NCBI RefSeq assembly: GCF_003149185.1
Contig: NZ_QGDO01000001.1
Location: 744,001-808,000, forward strand
DNA from: Sediminitomix flava
GTDB taxonomy: Bacteria > Bacteroidota > Bacteroidia > Cytophagales > Flammeovirgaceae
DNA length: 64,000 bases
Reading direction: 5' to 3'
Under the pieces are notes generated by a model. It searched no databases. It worked only from the letters and a program-made list of their open reading frames with translations, and had not been told where the DNA came from. A program made the position numbers and the translations under genes. Within the stretch, counting starts at the first letter, position 1, and every line of letters begins with the position of its first letter. Below, in pieces: positions 18,283 to 27,660 of the stretch.

Positions 18283-18861
18283 ATGAAAGAGGCATTAAAA
18301 GAATTCGTTTACAATTTCGAGTATCTCACCAAAGAAGAGGCTGATTTGATTATTGAAAAAACAAATCTGCAATCTTTTAAAAAAGGTACGATTTTGCTTT
18401 CTGAGGGAGAAATTGCAAAAAATTGCTATGCTGTCATTCAAGGCTTAGTCAGAGAATATTACTACATAGATGGCGTTGATAAAACTACTGCTTTTTACAC
18501 GGAAGGGCAGCCTGTCAATTCTTTCAGCAGTGCAACCAATCAAACACCTTCTAAACATTATTGGGAATGTGCCGAAGACTGTATATTGACAGTTGGTTCA
18601 GATTCCTTGATTAATGAAATGTGTGAATTGATTCCTAGATTGAAAGAATTTATCCTACTAGAAGTGGAGAAGAACACAGGCGAACTTCAAGATCGTTTTG
18701 CGACATTTATGACTTCTAGCCATGAAGAAAGATTCGAGAATTTGATGGCTACCAATCCGTCACTGATAAACCGAGTTCCTCAATATCAGATTGCCAGTTA
18801 TTTGGGAGTAACTCCCGAATCTTTAAGTAGAATCAAGAAAAGATTGCTCAAAAAAGCCTAG
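18283..18861 (+). CDS. Crp/Fnr-family transcriptional regulator
   Basis: This 192-residue regulator has a cyclic-nucleotide-binding-type beta-roll at about 12-120 (KKGTILLSEGEIAKNCYAVI, GLVREYYYIDG) and a short C-terminal winged helix at about 150-192, whose recognition helix is YLGVTPESLSRIKKR. This short type is common in Bacteroidota and lacks the cAMP-binding Arg/Thr signature, so the effector is unknown. Its last 4 bp overlap the end of the convergent dehydrogenase gene, so read-through or antisense effects between the two are possible. Confidence 0.92.
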   Translation: MKEALKEFVYNFEYLTKEEADLIIEKTNLQSFKKGTILLSEGEIAKNCYAVIQGLVREYYYIDGVDKTTAFYTEGQPVNSFSSATNQTPSKHYWECAEDCILTVGSDSLINEMCELIPRLKEFILLEVEKNTGELQDRFATFMTSSHEERFENLMATNPSLINRVPQYQIASYLGVTPESLSRIKKRLLKKA

Positions 18862-19835
18862 AAGGTCATTATGATATTTCCTTTTTTTCTTCCAGAATCG
18901 ATATAGTGATGTGCTTCCACAACATCTTCTATGGAATAAGTTTTGTCGATAATCGTTTTCAGCTTGTGAGATTCTATCAACTCATTAATTTCATTCAAAT
19001 ACTTCTTTAGCTTTTTAGCTTCTTGTAAACCTGTTGCCTCAAATTTCACTTTCTGATTCCCCCACAAAGAGGTCTTCAACATATCTTTTAATATCGAGAG
19101 ACTAAGAACAGGTGTGATAAATCTGCCTTCTTCTTTCAACACATTTTTACATTTTGCAAATGAGCTTTCCCCTATGGTATCATAGACCAAATCATACTTG
19201 GTGCTCTCTTTCGTAAAATCTGTTTCTTTGTAATCTATCAGATAGTCTGCTCCGAGCAATTTCACCAAATTATGATTCTTTTCACTACAGACTCCTGTAA
19301 CTGTAGCCCCAAGACTTTTCGCAATCTGCACCGCTGAAGTACCTAAAGACCCCGAAGCTCCATTGATCAATACATGCTGTCCTGATTTCAGCTCACCAAC
19401 ATTGACTAAAAAATTGTAAGAAGTGAGAGCACCATCACAGATTGGTGCCGCTTCTTCTAAAGCAATTCCCTTTGGCAAAGGCAAAACAATATCATTTGCA
19501 GCATGTACACAAACATATTCTGCATTCGCACTAAAGTTGATACTAGTTTCTCCGTATACTTCATCTCCAATATTAAAATCGTCAACCTCACTTCCTACGG
19601 CTTCTACCACTCCTGCAAAACCTGTCCCTATTACTGGATTTTTAGGTCCTTTGAAACCTAAGAAAAGTCTAGCAAACTTTGGTGTCCCTTGTCGCATCAT
19701 AGCATCAGCTCTGGTCATACTCGCAGCATGATTTCTCACAAGTATGTCATTTGGTTTAACTACAGGAATAGGCAATTCTTTTATTTCTAGCACATCGGCA
19801 TTTCCATATTGAGGACAAATAACGGCTTTCATCAT
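18858..19835 (-). CDS. NAD(P)-dependent quinone-oxidoreductase-type dehydrogenase
   Basis: This 325-residue MDR-superfamily protein has an N-terminal GroES-like domain (PVVKPNDILVRNHAASM) and a Rossmann domain with the NAD(P) motif NGASGSLGTSAVQIAKSLGA. It lacks the structural and catalytic zinc cysteines of true alcohol dehydrogenases, which places it with zeta-crystallin/quinone-reductase and similar enzymes. It probably reduces quinones or enals with NADPH in the cytoplasm. Start at 19835 or the second Met at 19832. It is convergent with, and overlaps by 4 bp, a Crp-type regulator. Confidence 0.9.
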   Translation of the reverse strand: MMKAVICPQYGNADVLEIKELPIPVVKPNDILVRNHAASMTRADAMMRQGTPKFARLFLGFKGPKNPVIGTGFAGVVEAVGSEVDDFNIGDEVYGETSINFSANAEYVCVHAANDIVLPLPKGIALEEAAPICDGALTSYNFLVNVGELKSGQHVLINGASGSLGTSAVQIAKSLGATVTGVCSEKNHNLVKLLGADYLIDYKETDFTKESTKYDLVYDTIGESSFAKCKNVLKEEGRFITPVLSLSILKDMLKTSLWGNQKVKFEATGLQEAKKLKKYLNEINELIESHKLKTIIDKTYSIEDVVEAHHYIDSGRKKGNIIMTF

Positions 19836-20066
19836 AACTAGTTCTTGTTTTAATTTTTATGTCTAAATGTGAAAGCAAGAAGCCCAGAATGAAAACCAAT
19901 TTCATTGACTTAAGATAAGATTTTAGAAAAAGAGTGAATTTTATTTAAAAAGCTTGACTCACTTTCTTTCCTATAAAAAACTACAAAATAGCCAGTTAGC
20001 TATAATCAAATATTCAACTCACAGAAAGGGCGTTTCAACGCTTAAGAATTATTAAATTTTTGAAGT

Positions 20067-20096
20067 TTTGAACTTCAGAATCTCAAGCTAATTTTG
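20067..20096 (+). promoter_or_regulatory. Bacteroidota-type promoter
   Basis: TTTG (20067-20070), an 18-bp spacer and TAATTTTG (20089-20096) match the -33 TTG / -7 TAnnTTTG consensus. Transcription would begin near 20103 and give a leader of about 220 nt before the receptor ATG. Confidence 0.6.
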
Positions 20097-20145
20097 TGTC
20101 AACAAGTAAAGAATGCTAATCCTAAAGAAACATATCGAGCTAATA

Positions 20146-20290
20146 GGGACTCTCAAAGAGTACACAACTCCAAGTCCCCGACGTACTCGTCAAGTCCGAC
20201 GACGACGATAAGGCTTGTTGTGTCTTAGTGATTCAACTCTCCAAATTCGATCGAAATCTTCTAAGCCCTTTAGAAGGCGACTTCGGTCAG
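20146..20290 (+). ncRNA. Candidate structured leader RNA (cis-regulatory)
   Basis: Inside the predicted leader are several dyads. GGGACT (20146-20151) can pair with AGTCCC (20173-20178), while ACTCT (20149-20153) can instead pair with AGAGT (20157-20161); the two overlap and exclude each other. TCGTC (20187-20191) pairs with GACGA (20198-20202), ACACAAC (20162-20168) with GTTGTGT (20217-20223), and CTTCTAA (20258-20264) with TTAGAAG (20270-20276). TTCGATCGAA (20246-20255) is palindromic. It matches no riboswitch class that I recognise; a dispersed repeat is the alternative. Confidence 0.4.
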
Positions 20291-20326
20291 AAAAAAGCAA
20301 ATAACAAACAATTATATTTTTAATTA

Positions 20327-22924
20327 ATGAATACTTCAAGATTGAACGTACTTAACAGTACGGTGCTCAGAGGTACGATCTTACTTCTGATGCTTTGTGG
20401 AAATGTTAGATGTTGGGCAGCAAATACAGCTGAAGCTAAAACGACCAATACCTTTAACACAATAGAATCTCAAATACAAGGTACCGTTATTAATGAGCTA
20501 GGTGAACCGATGTTAGGTGTAGCCGTTACGATTCATGGTACAAATACAGGTACAATTACCGATATCTCTGGTAATTTTGAACTGAGTATCCCGAACTTCC
20601 CTTCTGAGCTAAACTTTAGCTATATTGGATACCTTCCTCAAAGTATTACTATTCAAGCACCAACAACAAATCTTCAAGTTCAACTACAACCTGATGAATT
20701 AAAACTAGATGATGTGGTTGTAATCGGGAGTAGAAATGCCAATAGAGCACTCACAGAAACGCCCGTTCCTGTAGATGTCATTGCTCTTGATGAAGTTACA
20801 AACAGTGTGGGGCAAGTAGATCTAAATCAACTTTTACAATTTGCAGTTCCTTCTTTTAACTCTAACAGACAAGCTGGTTCAGACGGTGCCGACCACATCG
20901 ATGCAGCCACACTAAGAGGATTAGGGCCTGACCAAGTTTTACTTTTAGTAAACGGAAAAAGAAGACACACTTCATCTTATGTCAACCTACTAGGTACAAG
21001 AGGTAGAGGAGCAGTCTCTACTGACCTTAATACAATTCCTGTAGCAGCTATTGAAAGAATTGAAGTTCTAAGAGATGGTGCTGCAGCTCAATATGGCTCC
21101 GATGCCATTGCAGGGGTGATCAATATTGTTCTTAAAAAAGATACAGAAACAGGTTCCATTAACACAGGAATGGGCTTACACCAAGATGGTGATGGTGAAA
21201 GCTTGATGGTTAGTGGTAACTATGGTTGGAAACTAGGTAAAGAAGGTTATCTAAATGCCACTGCTGAAGTGAACAAAAGAGGAATGACCGATAGAGCTCC
21301 AGCAGGAGAAATGAGAAGAATTGGTGATGCTGATGTGTTAAACATTTCTTCAATGGTAAACGCCGAGCTTCCACTTTCAGAAAAAACATCCCTATATGCC
21401 TTTGGTGGAGTAAATTATAGAGATGCCATTTCAGGAGCTTGGGGTAGAGAAGCCGATGATGAAGATAGAAACATCATTGAAATCTATCCAAACGGATTTG
21501 TTCCAGACCTTCTATCCAATGTTTGGGATCATTCGATAGCCGTAGGAATTACTTCAGAAGTAAAAGGTTGGAATATTGATTTAGGACATACCCACGGATT
21601 CAATTCAATGGATTTCAACATTGACAATACCTTGAATGCATCTATGGGCGTGGATTCACCAACTTCTTTTTATGCAGGTAAATTTCATTATCAGCAGTTC
21701 GTAACCAATTTAGATGTAACTAAATACTTCGACCATATTTTGGAAGGCTTCAACTTGGCAATAGGTGCAATGCACAGAGCTGAAAACTATGCGATTTACC
21801 AAGGAGAGGAAGCCTCTTGGAAAGATTATGGCAACGGAAAAGCTGCTGGAGCACAAGGTTTCCCTGGTTACAGACCTGAAAATGAAGTGAACGAGTGGAG
21901 AAGTAACGTGGGTGTATATATCGATACAGAATTAGATATCACTAAAAAGTGGATGATTGGTGCCGCAGCCAGATATGAAAACTACAGTGATTTCGGCGGT
22001 ACACTTACAGGCAAGTTTGTTACAAGATATACAGTTACAGACAACTGGACACTTAGAGGTGCTATCAGTTCTGGCTTCAGAGCACCATCTTTACAACAAG
22101 CATACTTCAACTCTACCTACACCGATTTTATTGGAGGAGAAGCTTCAGAAGTTGTTTTAGCTAGAAATGATTCTGAGTTGGCAAAAGCCTTAGGAATTCC
22201 AGAATTGAAAGAAGAGACTTCAGTAAACTATTCTTTAGGAACTACATGGGAGCCTCTTCCGAACCTAACCATTACAGCAGATGCTTATCTTATTGATATA
22301 AAAGATAGAATTGTATTGACAGGTTACTTCTCTGAAGATGATGAGGATATTTCTGAAATCATGCAAAGTATGGGTGTTTCTGAAGCAGCATTCTTCACCA
22401 ATGCAATTGATACAAGAACTTACGGATTGGATGTGGTTACAACTTACAGCCTTCCAATCAAACAAAATAGCTTAGACTTCTCTTTAGCTGTTAACCACAA
22501 TGTAACGGAAGTTCAAGCTGTAAAAACTTCAGACCAATTGATAGGAAAAGAAGATATCTACTTTGGAGAAAGAGAAAGATACTTCCAAGAGGGCTCAGCG
22601 CCACAATGGAAAGGTAACTTCTCTACCATCTTCAAAACTGAAAAATGGAATGCGATGGCTAGAGTCAACTACTTTGGTGCAGTAACGCTAGGTGGTTGGA
22701 CAGAAGGATTTGTAATGAACTACGATCCGAAAGCCACAACAGATATTAGTTTCACTTATCATCCGACCGACAAATGGAACTGGACAGTAGGTGGAAGCAA
22801 TATTTTCAATGTATATCCTGATAAGCAAGACCCTTACGAAACAGATAATGGTGGTTATTGGGACCCTGTACAAATGGGCTTCAATGGAGCTTATTGGTAC
22901 ACTAGAGTAAGCTACTCTTTCTAA
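20327..22924 (+). CDS. TonB-dependent outer-membrane receptor
   Basis: This 865-residue receptor has a signal peptide (ending near CWAANTA, about 30-35), a carboxypeptidase-regulatory-like domain at about 50-130 (GTVINELGEPMLGVAVTIHG), a plug at about 150-265 (DQVLLLVNGKRRHTSSYVN and RIEVLRDGAAAQYGSDAIAG) and a 22-strand barrel that ends in Phe (YTRVSYSF). It imports a ligand with energy from TonB. No SusD gene follows, so it is not a typical polysaccharide-locus SusC; a siderophore, cofactor or peptide are possible substrates. It has a long, structured 5' leader and its own terminator. Confidence 0.95.
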   Translation: MNTSRLNVLNSTVLRGTILLLMLCGNVRCWAANTAEAKTTNTFNTIESQIQGTVINELGEPMLGVAVTIHGTNTGTITDISGNFELSIPNFPSELNFSYIGYLPQSITIQAPTTNLQVQLQPDELKLDDVVVIGSRNANRALTETPVPVDVIALDEVTNSVGQVDLNQLLQFAVPSFNSNRQAGSDGADHIDAATLRGLGPDQVLLLVNGKRRHTSSYVNLLGTRGRGAVSTDLNTIPVAAIERIEVLRDGAAAQYGSDAIAGVINIVLKKDTETGSINTGMGLHQDGDGESLMVSGNYGWKLGKEGYLNATAEVNKRGMTDRAPAGEMRRIGDADVLNISSMVNAELPLSEKTSLYAFGGVNYRDAISGAWGREADDEDRNIIEIYPNGFVPDLLSNVWDHSIAVGITSEVKGWNIDLGHTHGFNSMDFNIDNTLNASMGVDSPTSFYAGKFHYQQFVTNLDVTKYFDHILEGFNLAIGAMHRAENYAIYQGEEASWKDYGNGKAAGAQGFPGYRPENEVNEWRSNVGVYIDTELDITKKWMIGAAARYENYSDFGGTLTGKFVTRYTVTDNWTLRGAISSGFRAPSLQQAYFNSTYTDFIGGEASEVVLARNDSELAKALGIPELKEETSVNYSLGTTWEPLPNLTITADAYLIDIKDRIVLTGYFSEDDEDISEIMQSMGVSEAAFFTNAIDTRTYGLDVVTTYSLPIKQNSLDFSLAVNHNVTEVQAVKTSDQLIGKEDIYFGERERYFQEGSAPQWKGNFSTIFKTEKWNAMARVNYFGAVTLGGWTEGFVMNYDPKATTDISFTYHPTDKWNWTVGGSNIFNVYPDKQDPYETDNGGYWDPVQMGFNGAYWYTRVSYSF

Positions 22925-22955
22925 TAATTCCATTTCACTATTCAACAAAACCACA

Positions 22956-22990
22956 GACACAGACCTACTTTTAGGTTTGTGTCTTTTTTT
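22956..22990 (+). terminator. Rho-independent terminator
   Basis: GACACAGACCTA pairs with TAGGTTTGTGTC (one G-T or mismatch position) around a short loop, then a seven-T run. It closes the TonB receptor gene. Confidence 0.8.
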
Positions 22991-23186
22991 ATAATCTGTA
23001 CTTTCTTAGCCATGATAAAACGAATACAGTGCAACCTGTTTGGATAAAGATCGTAATCGGAAAGGTTCTGACAGATGTACTACTTCTTCCAAAAAATTAA
23101 GGTAAAAGCCTACTTTTTTCCGCACCTTTGAAATAGCCAAAGACCTATATATGGCTTACTAACAATTAACCTATAAACCTAATACT

Positions 23187-23561
23187 ATGCAGAAACTAGC
23201 TATGTCAATTATCCTATTACTTACTTTTTCATCTTGTGCAACAATGATCAACGGAGAGGATCAAGACATTCAGATCAAATCAGAAACACCCCATGCCAAG
23301 ATCTTTGTAGATGGCAAATTCATTGGTGAAGACCAAGTGATGGCTCATCTCAGCAGAAAAAGTGACCATGTAGTAGAAATTAAGAAAACTGGATTTGAAG
23401 ATCAAAAAATTGAGCTTCACAAACATGCTCAAGTAGAATGGGTCGTTTTTGATGCTTGCTTCAACTGGTTCGGTCTTTTGATTGATGGACCTTCGGGGGC
23501 TTGGAATGAGTTTGATGAAAAAGAAATTGTAGTCGAGCTTGCAAAGAAACAACAGCTTTAA
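23187..23561 (+). CDS. Small lipoprotein with PEGA-like domain
   Basis: This 124-residue protein has a lipoprotein signal peptide (lipobox FSSC, Cys17) followed at once by a single PEGA-like beta-domain: AKIFVDGKFIGEDQVMAHLS and VVEIKKTGFEDQKIELH. A hydrophobic segment near residues 89-100 (VVFDACFNWFGLLIDG) is the GxxxDxxxG-type end seen in other short Bacteroidota PEGA lipoproteins. It probably binds the cell envelope or peptidoglycan. It stands alone, with its own terminator. Confidence 0.78.
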   Translation: MQKLAMSIILLLTFSSCATMINGEDQDIQIKSETPHAKIFVDGKFIGEDQVMAHLSRKSDHVVEIKKTGFEDQKIELHKHAQVEWVVFDACFNWFGLLIDGPSGAWNEFDEKEIVVELAKKQQL

Positions 23562-23589
23562 GCTTTAGCTTCTTCATGGGCTATTTGAT

Positions 23590-23622
23590 CCGATGTCAAG
23601 ATTTTGGCATCGGTTATTTTTT
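23590..23622 (+). terminator. Rho-independent terminator
   Basis: CCGATGTCAA pairs with TTGGCATCGG (one G-T pair) around GATT, followed by TTATTTTTT. It closes the PEGA-like lipoprotein gene. Confidence 0.8.
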
Positions 23623-23788
23623 ACAACCGATTCTCCCCTCAAAACAATTCATCCTACTATATACCCGATTTATTATATTTTAAGACCTAACCTTCTTTCA
23701 GCTGACGTATTTTTCATAACTTAGATTTATGATATTCACCAAATTGGAATATCATATTTATCCCAACTTTAAACTTTTTGCTTTAAAC

Positions 23789-26644
23789 ATGTCAAATAAC
23801 TTATTAAAGGCGGTATGCCTATCATTCCTTTTTTTAACACCAACTTTTCTATCAGCCCAAAAATTGGTTGAAAAGGTAGAAGCCGATGAGAGCGGCTGGA
23901 ATATTCCTTATGAAAAGTATGTACTAGACAACGGACTTACTGTTATTCTCCACCAAGATACTTCAGATCCTTTAGTGCATGTAGATGTAACTTATCATGT
24001 TGGTTCTGCTCGTGAAGAGTTGAACAAGTCTGGTTTTGCCCACTTCTTTGAGCACATGATGTTCCAAGGTTCTGAAAATGTAGCAGACGAGGAGCACATC
24101 AAAATTATCACGGAAGCAGGAGGTACAATGAACGGAACAACAAACCGTGACCGTACAAACTACTTCGAGACTGTTCCAAGTAATCAGTTGGAAACAATGT
24201 TATGGTTAGAAGCTGACCGTATGGGATACTTCTTAGATGCAGTTACGCAAGAGAAATTTGAAGTACAACGTGCGACTGTAAAGAATGAAAAAGGACAAAA
24301 TTATGATAACCGTCCTTATGGTCAATTCAGAGAAAAAAATGCAGAGGCTCTTTATCCTTACGGACACCCATACTCTTGGTTGACGATTGGTATTTTGGAA
24401 GACCTAGACAGAGTAGATGTTGAAGATTTAAAGAAATTCTTCCTTCGTTGGTACGGACCTAACAATGCGACATTGACAGTTGGTGGTGACCTAGATGTGA
24501 AAGAAACATTAAAATGGGTAAACAAATACTTCGGTAAAATTCCAGCAGGTCCTGCTGTTGAAGACATGAAGTTGGATGCTCCTGTATTGGACAACGATCG
24601 TTATGTATCTTATGTAGATAACAATATCCGTTTCCCTGCACTTCTTTATACATTCCCTACAGTTCCAGAATTCCACGAAGATGAGGCTGCATTGGAATGT
24701 TTAGCAGATATCATTGGACAAGGACAAGATTCATATTTCTATAAGAAATTCGTACTTACACAAGAAGCTATCCAAGCGTCTATTTTCAACTCTAGCTCTG
24801 AGCTAGCTGGTGAATTTACAATGTTTGTATTGCCTTTCCCAGGTAAATCTTTGAGCGACTTCGAGCAAAAAATGAGAGATGCTCTTGTTGAATTCGAGAA
24901 AGAAGGTGTAAGTGATGAAGATATTCAGAAGTTTAAAGCTAAAAATGCTGCTGGTGCACTTCGTACATTAGAATCTGTAAGAGGTAAGGTTTCTCGTTTG
25001 GCTCACTTCCAAACATTCTTGGGTAACCCTAACTACTTCCCTGAATCTATCAAAAAGTATGAGTCGCTTACAAAAGAAGATGTAATGCGCGTGTACAAAA
25101 AATACATTAAAGGTCAGTATGCTGTTATCCAAAGTGTATTGCCTAAAGGTATGGAAGGTCAAGCGGCTAAGCCTGATAACTATGAAGTAGACAAGTCTGG
25201 ACCTAATCCATTCCCAACAACAGATTATGCTAAGGTAGCAGAGAGAAAGTCTCCAAAAGATGATTTCGATAGAAGTATCCAACCTAAATCAGGTCCTAAC
25301 CCTACGATTGAAATCCCTACACTTTGGAGAGAAACACTTGCTAACGGTCTGAAAGTAATTGGTACTGAAAGCAAAGAAACGCCATCAGTAACGCTTCGTT
25401 TATTTATTGAAGGCGGTCACTTACTTCAAGCAGAAGACAAAGGTAAAGTAGGTCTTGCTTCTCTTACTGCGGATATGATGAGAGAAGGAACAGAGAACTA
25501 TTCGGCTGCTGAATTTGCAAATGAGTTAGAAAAACTAGGTAGCTCAATTTCTTTAGGTAGCGGACAAACTGGAGTTTATATCAGTGTAAACACATTGAAA
25601 AAGAACCTAGATAAAACGTTAGCACTTTTAGAAGAGCGTATGTTCAGACCTAAATTTACGGAAGAAGATTTAGCTCGTTTGAAAAAGCAAACGCTAGAGG
25701 CGATTATGGCAAACAAAAAACAACCTGTGCCTATCGCGAATACAACTTATAGCCAATTGCTTTACGGTAAAGACCACATCTTAGCAATTTCTTCAAGCGG
25801 TACTGTAGAATCTGTTGAAGCTTTAACACTTGCTGATATCGATGCATTCTACAAAAACAGCTATGCTCCTCAAGTTACTCAACTTGTTGTTGTGGGTGAC
25901 ATTTCTAAGGAAGACCTTCTTTCTAAAGTTGATTTCCTTAAAGAATGGAAAGCTAACGATGTAAAAGTACCTACGCTTACAGTTGAGAATAAACTTGATA
26001 AAACAACATTGTACATTGTTGACAAGCCGAATGCTCCTCAATCAGAGATCAGAATTGGTTATATGACTAACCTTAAGTATGATGTAGATGGAGAATTCTA
26101 CAAAGCTACTTTAATGAACTACACTTTAGGTGGTGCTTTCAATAGCCGTATCAACTTGAACCTACGTGAAGATAAAGGTTGGACTTACGGTGCTCGTTCT
26201 TCATTTGATGGAGACAAAAATACGGGTGACTTCACTGCTTCTGCGGGTGTTAAAGGTGTTGCAACTGATAGTGCTGTAGTTGAGTTTATGTCTGAAATTC
26301 AGAAATTCTACGAAAGTGGAATCACGGAAGAAGAACTAACATTTATGAAGAGTTCTATCGGACAAAAAGATGCCTTGAAGTACGAAACTCCAGGTCAAAA
26401 AGCTGCATTCTTGAACCGTATTGTACGTTATGATCTTTCTGATGATTATGTAAAGAAACAAAGTAAAATCGTTTCTAAAATCAAAGCGAAAGAGATCAAC
26501 GAGATTGCCAAGAAATACTTAGACCCTTCTAAAATGTACATCGTAGTTGTAGGTGACAAAGCTTCTTTGAAACCAAAACTTGATAAACTAGGCTACGAAG
26601 TAGTTGAGTTGGATGTAGAAGGAAATGAAGTTCCTGTAGAATAA
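23789..26644 (+). CDS. M16 family zinc metallopeptidase (tandem domains)
   Basis: This 951-residue secreted peptidase has a signal peptide that ends near LSAQ (about residue 24). An upstream in-frame ATG at 23729 would put 20 residues before it, so I chose 23789. It holds two M16 units. The first has the inverted zinc motif HFFEH (85-89) and the downstream Glu region of the pitrilysin family. The second, after about residue 500, keeps the fold (GGHLLQAEDKGKVGLASLTA) but lacks HxxEH, so it is the inactive half, as is usual. It degrades peptides in the periplasm or outside the cell. It ends at a bidirectional terminator. Confidence 0.94.
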   Translation: MSNNLLKAVCLSFLFLTPTFLSAQKLVEKVEADESGWNIPYEKYVLDNGLTVILHQDTSDPLVHVDVTYHVGSAREELNKSGFAHFFEHMMFQGSENVADEEHIKIITEAGGTMNGTTNRDRTNYFETVPSNQLETMLWLEADRMGYFLDAVTQEKFEVQRATVKNEKGQNYDNRPYGQFREKNAEALYPYGHPYSWLTIGILEDLDRVDVEDLKKFFLRWYGPNNATLTVGGDLDVKETLKWVNKYFGKIPAGPAVEDMKLDAPVLDNDRYVSYVDNNIRFPALLYTFPTVPEFHEDEAALECLADIIGQGQDSYFYKKFVLTQEAIQASIFNSSSELAGEFTMFVLPFPGKSLSDFEQKMRDALVEFEKEGVSDEDIQKFKAKNAAGALRTLESVRGKVSRLAHFQTFLGNPNYFPESIKKYESLTKEDVMRVYKKYIKGQYAVIQSVLPKGMEGQAAKPDNYEVDKSGPNPFPTTDYAKVAERKSPKDDFDRSIQPKSGPNPTIEIPTLWRETLANGLKVIGTESKETPSVTLRLFIEGGHLLQAEDKGKVGLASLTADMMREGTENYSAAEFANELEKLGSSISLGSGQTGVYISVNTLKKNLDKTLALLEERMFRPKFTEEDLARLKKQTLEAIMANKKQPVPIANTTYSQLLYGKDHILAISSSGTVESVEALTLADIDAFYKNSYAPQVTQLVVVGDISKEDLLSKVDFLKEWKANDVKVPTLTVENKLDKTTLYIVDKPNAPQSEIRIGYMTNLKYDVDGEFYKATLMNYTLGGAFNSRINLNLREDKGWTYGARSSFDGDKNTGDFTASAGVKGVATDSAVVEFMSEIQKFYESGITEEELTFMKSSIGQKDALKYETPGQKAAFLNRIVRYDLSDDYVKKQSKIVSKIKAKEINEIAKKYLDPSKMYIVVVGDKASLKPKLDKLGYEVVELDVEGNEVPVE

Positions 26645-26670
26645 TCTAAGACTGATTACTTCTAAAACAT

Positions 26671-26708
26671 AAAAAAGCCAATCCACAGAATAGTGGATTG
26701 GCTTTTTC
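26671..26708. terminator. Bidirectional terminator
   Basis: AAAAAGCCAATCCAC pairs perfectly with GTGGATTGGCTTTTT around a 6-nt loop. It lies between the convergent M16 and DUF4292 genes. Confidence 0.9.
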
Positions 26709-26727
26709 TTTTGCCTTATTTTCTAAA

Positions 26728-27510
26728 TTACAACTTCTTCTTTTTGTACTTAGAAGGAATACTAAAAGGCATTTTTATCGAAGATTTTGAAAGATGAATT
26801 TTACTGAAATCAAGCTCGATAAGCATATTTGTAAAAATCATTTCTTCCCATTCACTCTCTCCGCTTGTGATCTTTACTTCATGAGGCAAAAACTGCCCTT
26901 CGCCATCACTTACATCTTTAAACTCGGAGAAGTTTACCAAAAGATCATTCGTTTTTCTTCCTTTCGATTCTAAGAATAGTTTTGACAGCTTCAAGATTGT
27001 TCGATCTACATAAGCTCGAATTTTGTAGTCTCCTTTATTATTTCTGAGTACAAAATTATCGTCTTCAATAAACGCTTTATTCTTTACTTTAAGCGTTGCA
27101 GGTAATTCTCCTAAAAGAATCGATTGAATAATCTCAAAGTTGAGGTCTAGATCAAATTCTCTTTTTAAAGCAGAGTAATTATAATCATAATAAACCTTCT
27201 CCAAACGGTTGATTGCTTTGATTCTCTTCGGAGTAATATATAATCTTAAACCCTCGATTCCTGTACTTCTCAGTGAAACCCAAATTGCCTCATCTTTATG
27301 GATTCTAAAGTCTGCGGTCACTTTGGTATTCTGATCGTTGGCTTGATACGAAGCTTTCGCTTTCGCTGATAGGTATTTGAAATCTAATTTTTCAACCGTG
27401 AATTCTTTTGCCTTGGTTTTGGTCACTACTTTCTTCTGTTCTCTACAAGACGAGAAACCCAGAAGTAAAATCCATGACAATAAAAACAGTATATTATTTC
27501 TTACTGACAT
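26728..27510 (-). CDS. DUF4292 family lipoprotein
   Basis: This 260-residue protein has a lipoprotein signal (lipobox FSSC, Cys22) and follows the DUF4292 pattern: LSAKAKASYQANDQNTKVTA, IHKDEAIWVSLRSTGIEGLR, then RIKAINRLEKVYYDYNYSAL and SILLGELPATL. The predicted fold resembles LolA/LolB-like half barrels that handle lipids or lipoproteins in the periplasm, which is inference from the family. It is common in Bacteroidota as a single gene. It is probably an outer-membrane lipoprotein. It has no cotranscribed partner here. Confidence 0.85.
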   Translation of the reverse strand: MSVRNNILFLLSWILLLGFSSCREQKKVVTKTKAKEFTVEKLDFKYLSAKAKASYQANDQNTKVTADFRIHKDEAIWVSLRSTGIEGLRLYITPKRIKAINRLEKVYYDYNYSALKREFDLDLNFEIIQSILLGELPATLKVKNKAFIEDDNFVLRNNKGDYKIRAYVDRTILKLSKLFLESKGRKTNDLLVNFSEFKDVSDGEGQFLPHEVKITSGESEWEEMIFTNMLIELDFSKIHLSKSSIKMPFSIPSKYKKKKL

Positions 27511-27614
27511 TCTTTTCTATTTCCACAAGAGTAAGAACATTTTTTCGCATACAGCAAAGACATCCCCCCTTAAACTTACATCAATACGAACCCCAAACAT
27601 AAGATAAAAAAATG

Positions 27615-27646
27615 AAGTCCCATACACCTTAGAGTGCATGGGACTT
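27615..27646 (-). terminator. Terminator of valS
   Basis: AAGTCCCATACAC pairs with GTGCATGGGACTT (one mismatch) around a short loop, just after the valS stop codon on the minus strand. Confidence 0.7.
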
Positions 27647-27660
27647 ATATTCATAAATAA

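Larger units (their letters stand above)
19836..20326. other. Gene-free region with promoter and long leader of a TonB receptor
   Basis: The first part (19836-20060) is AT-rich and shows nothing that I recognise. A promoter-like pair of boxes lies at 20067-20096 and a GC-richer, dyad-rich stretch at 20146-20290 precedes the receptor ATG at 20327. Confidence 0.6.

Noticed and set aside
18283-19835. Crp-type regulator and dehydrogenase as a divergent regulated pair
   Set aside because: They are convergent and overlap at their 3' ends, so they do not share a promoter region.
20197-20209. GAC trinucleotide run as a microsatellite
   Set aside because: Only about four units, and better explained as part of a stem in the leader.
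20327-22924. TonB receptor as the SusC of a polysaccharide utilisation locus
   Set aside because: No SusD gene or glycoside hydrolase lies next to it.
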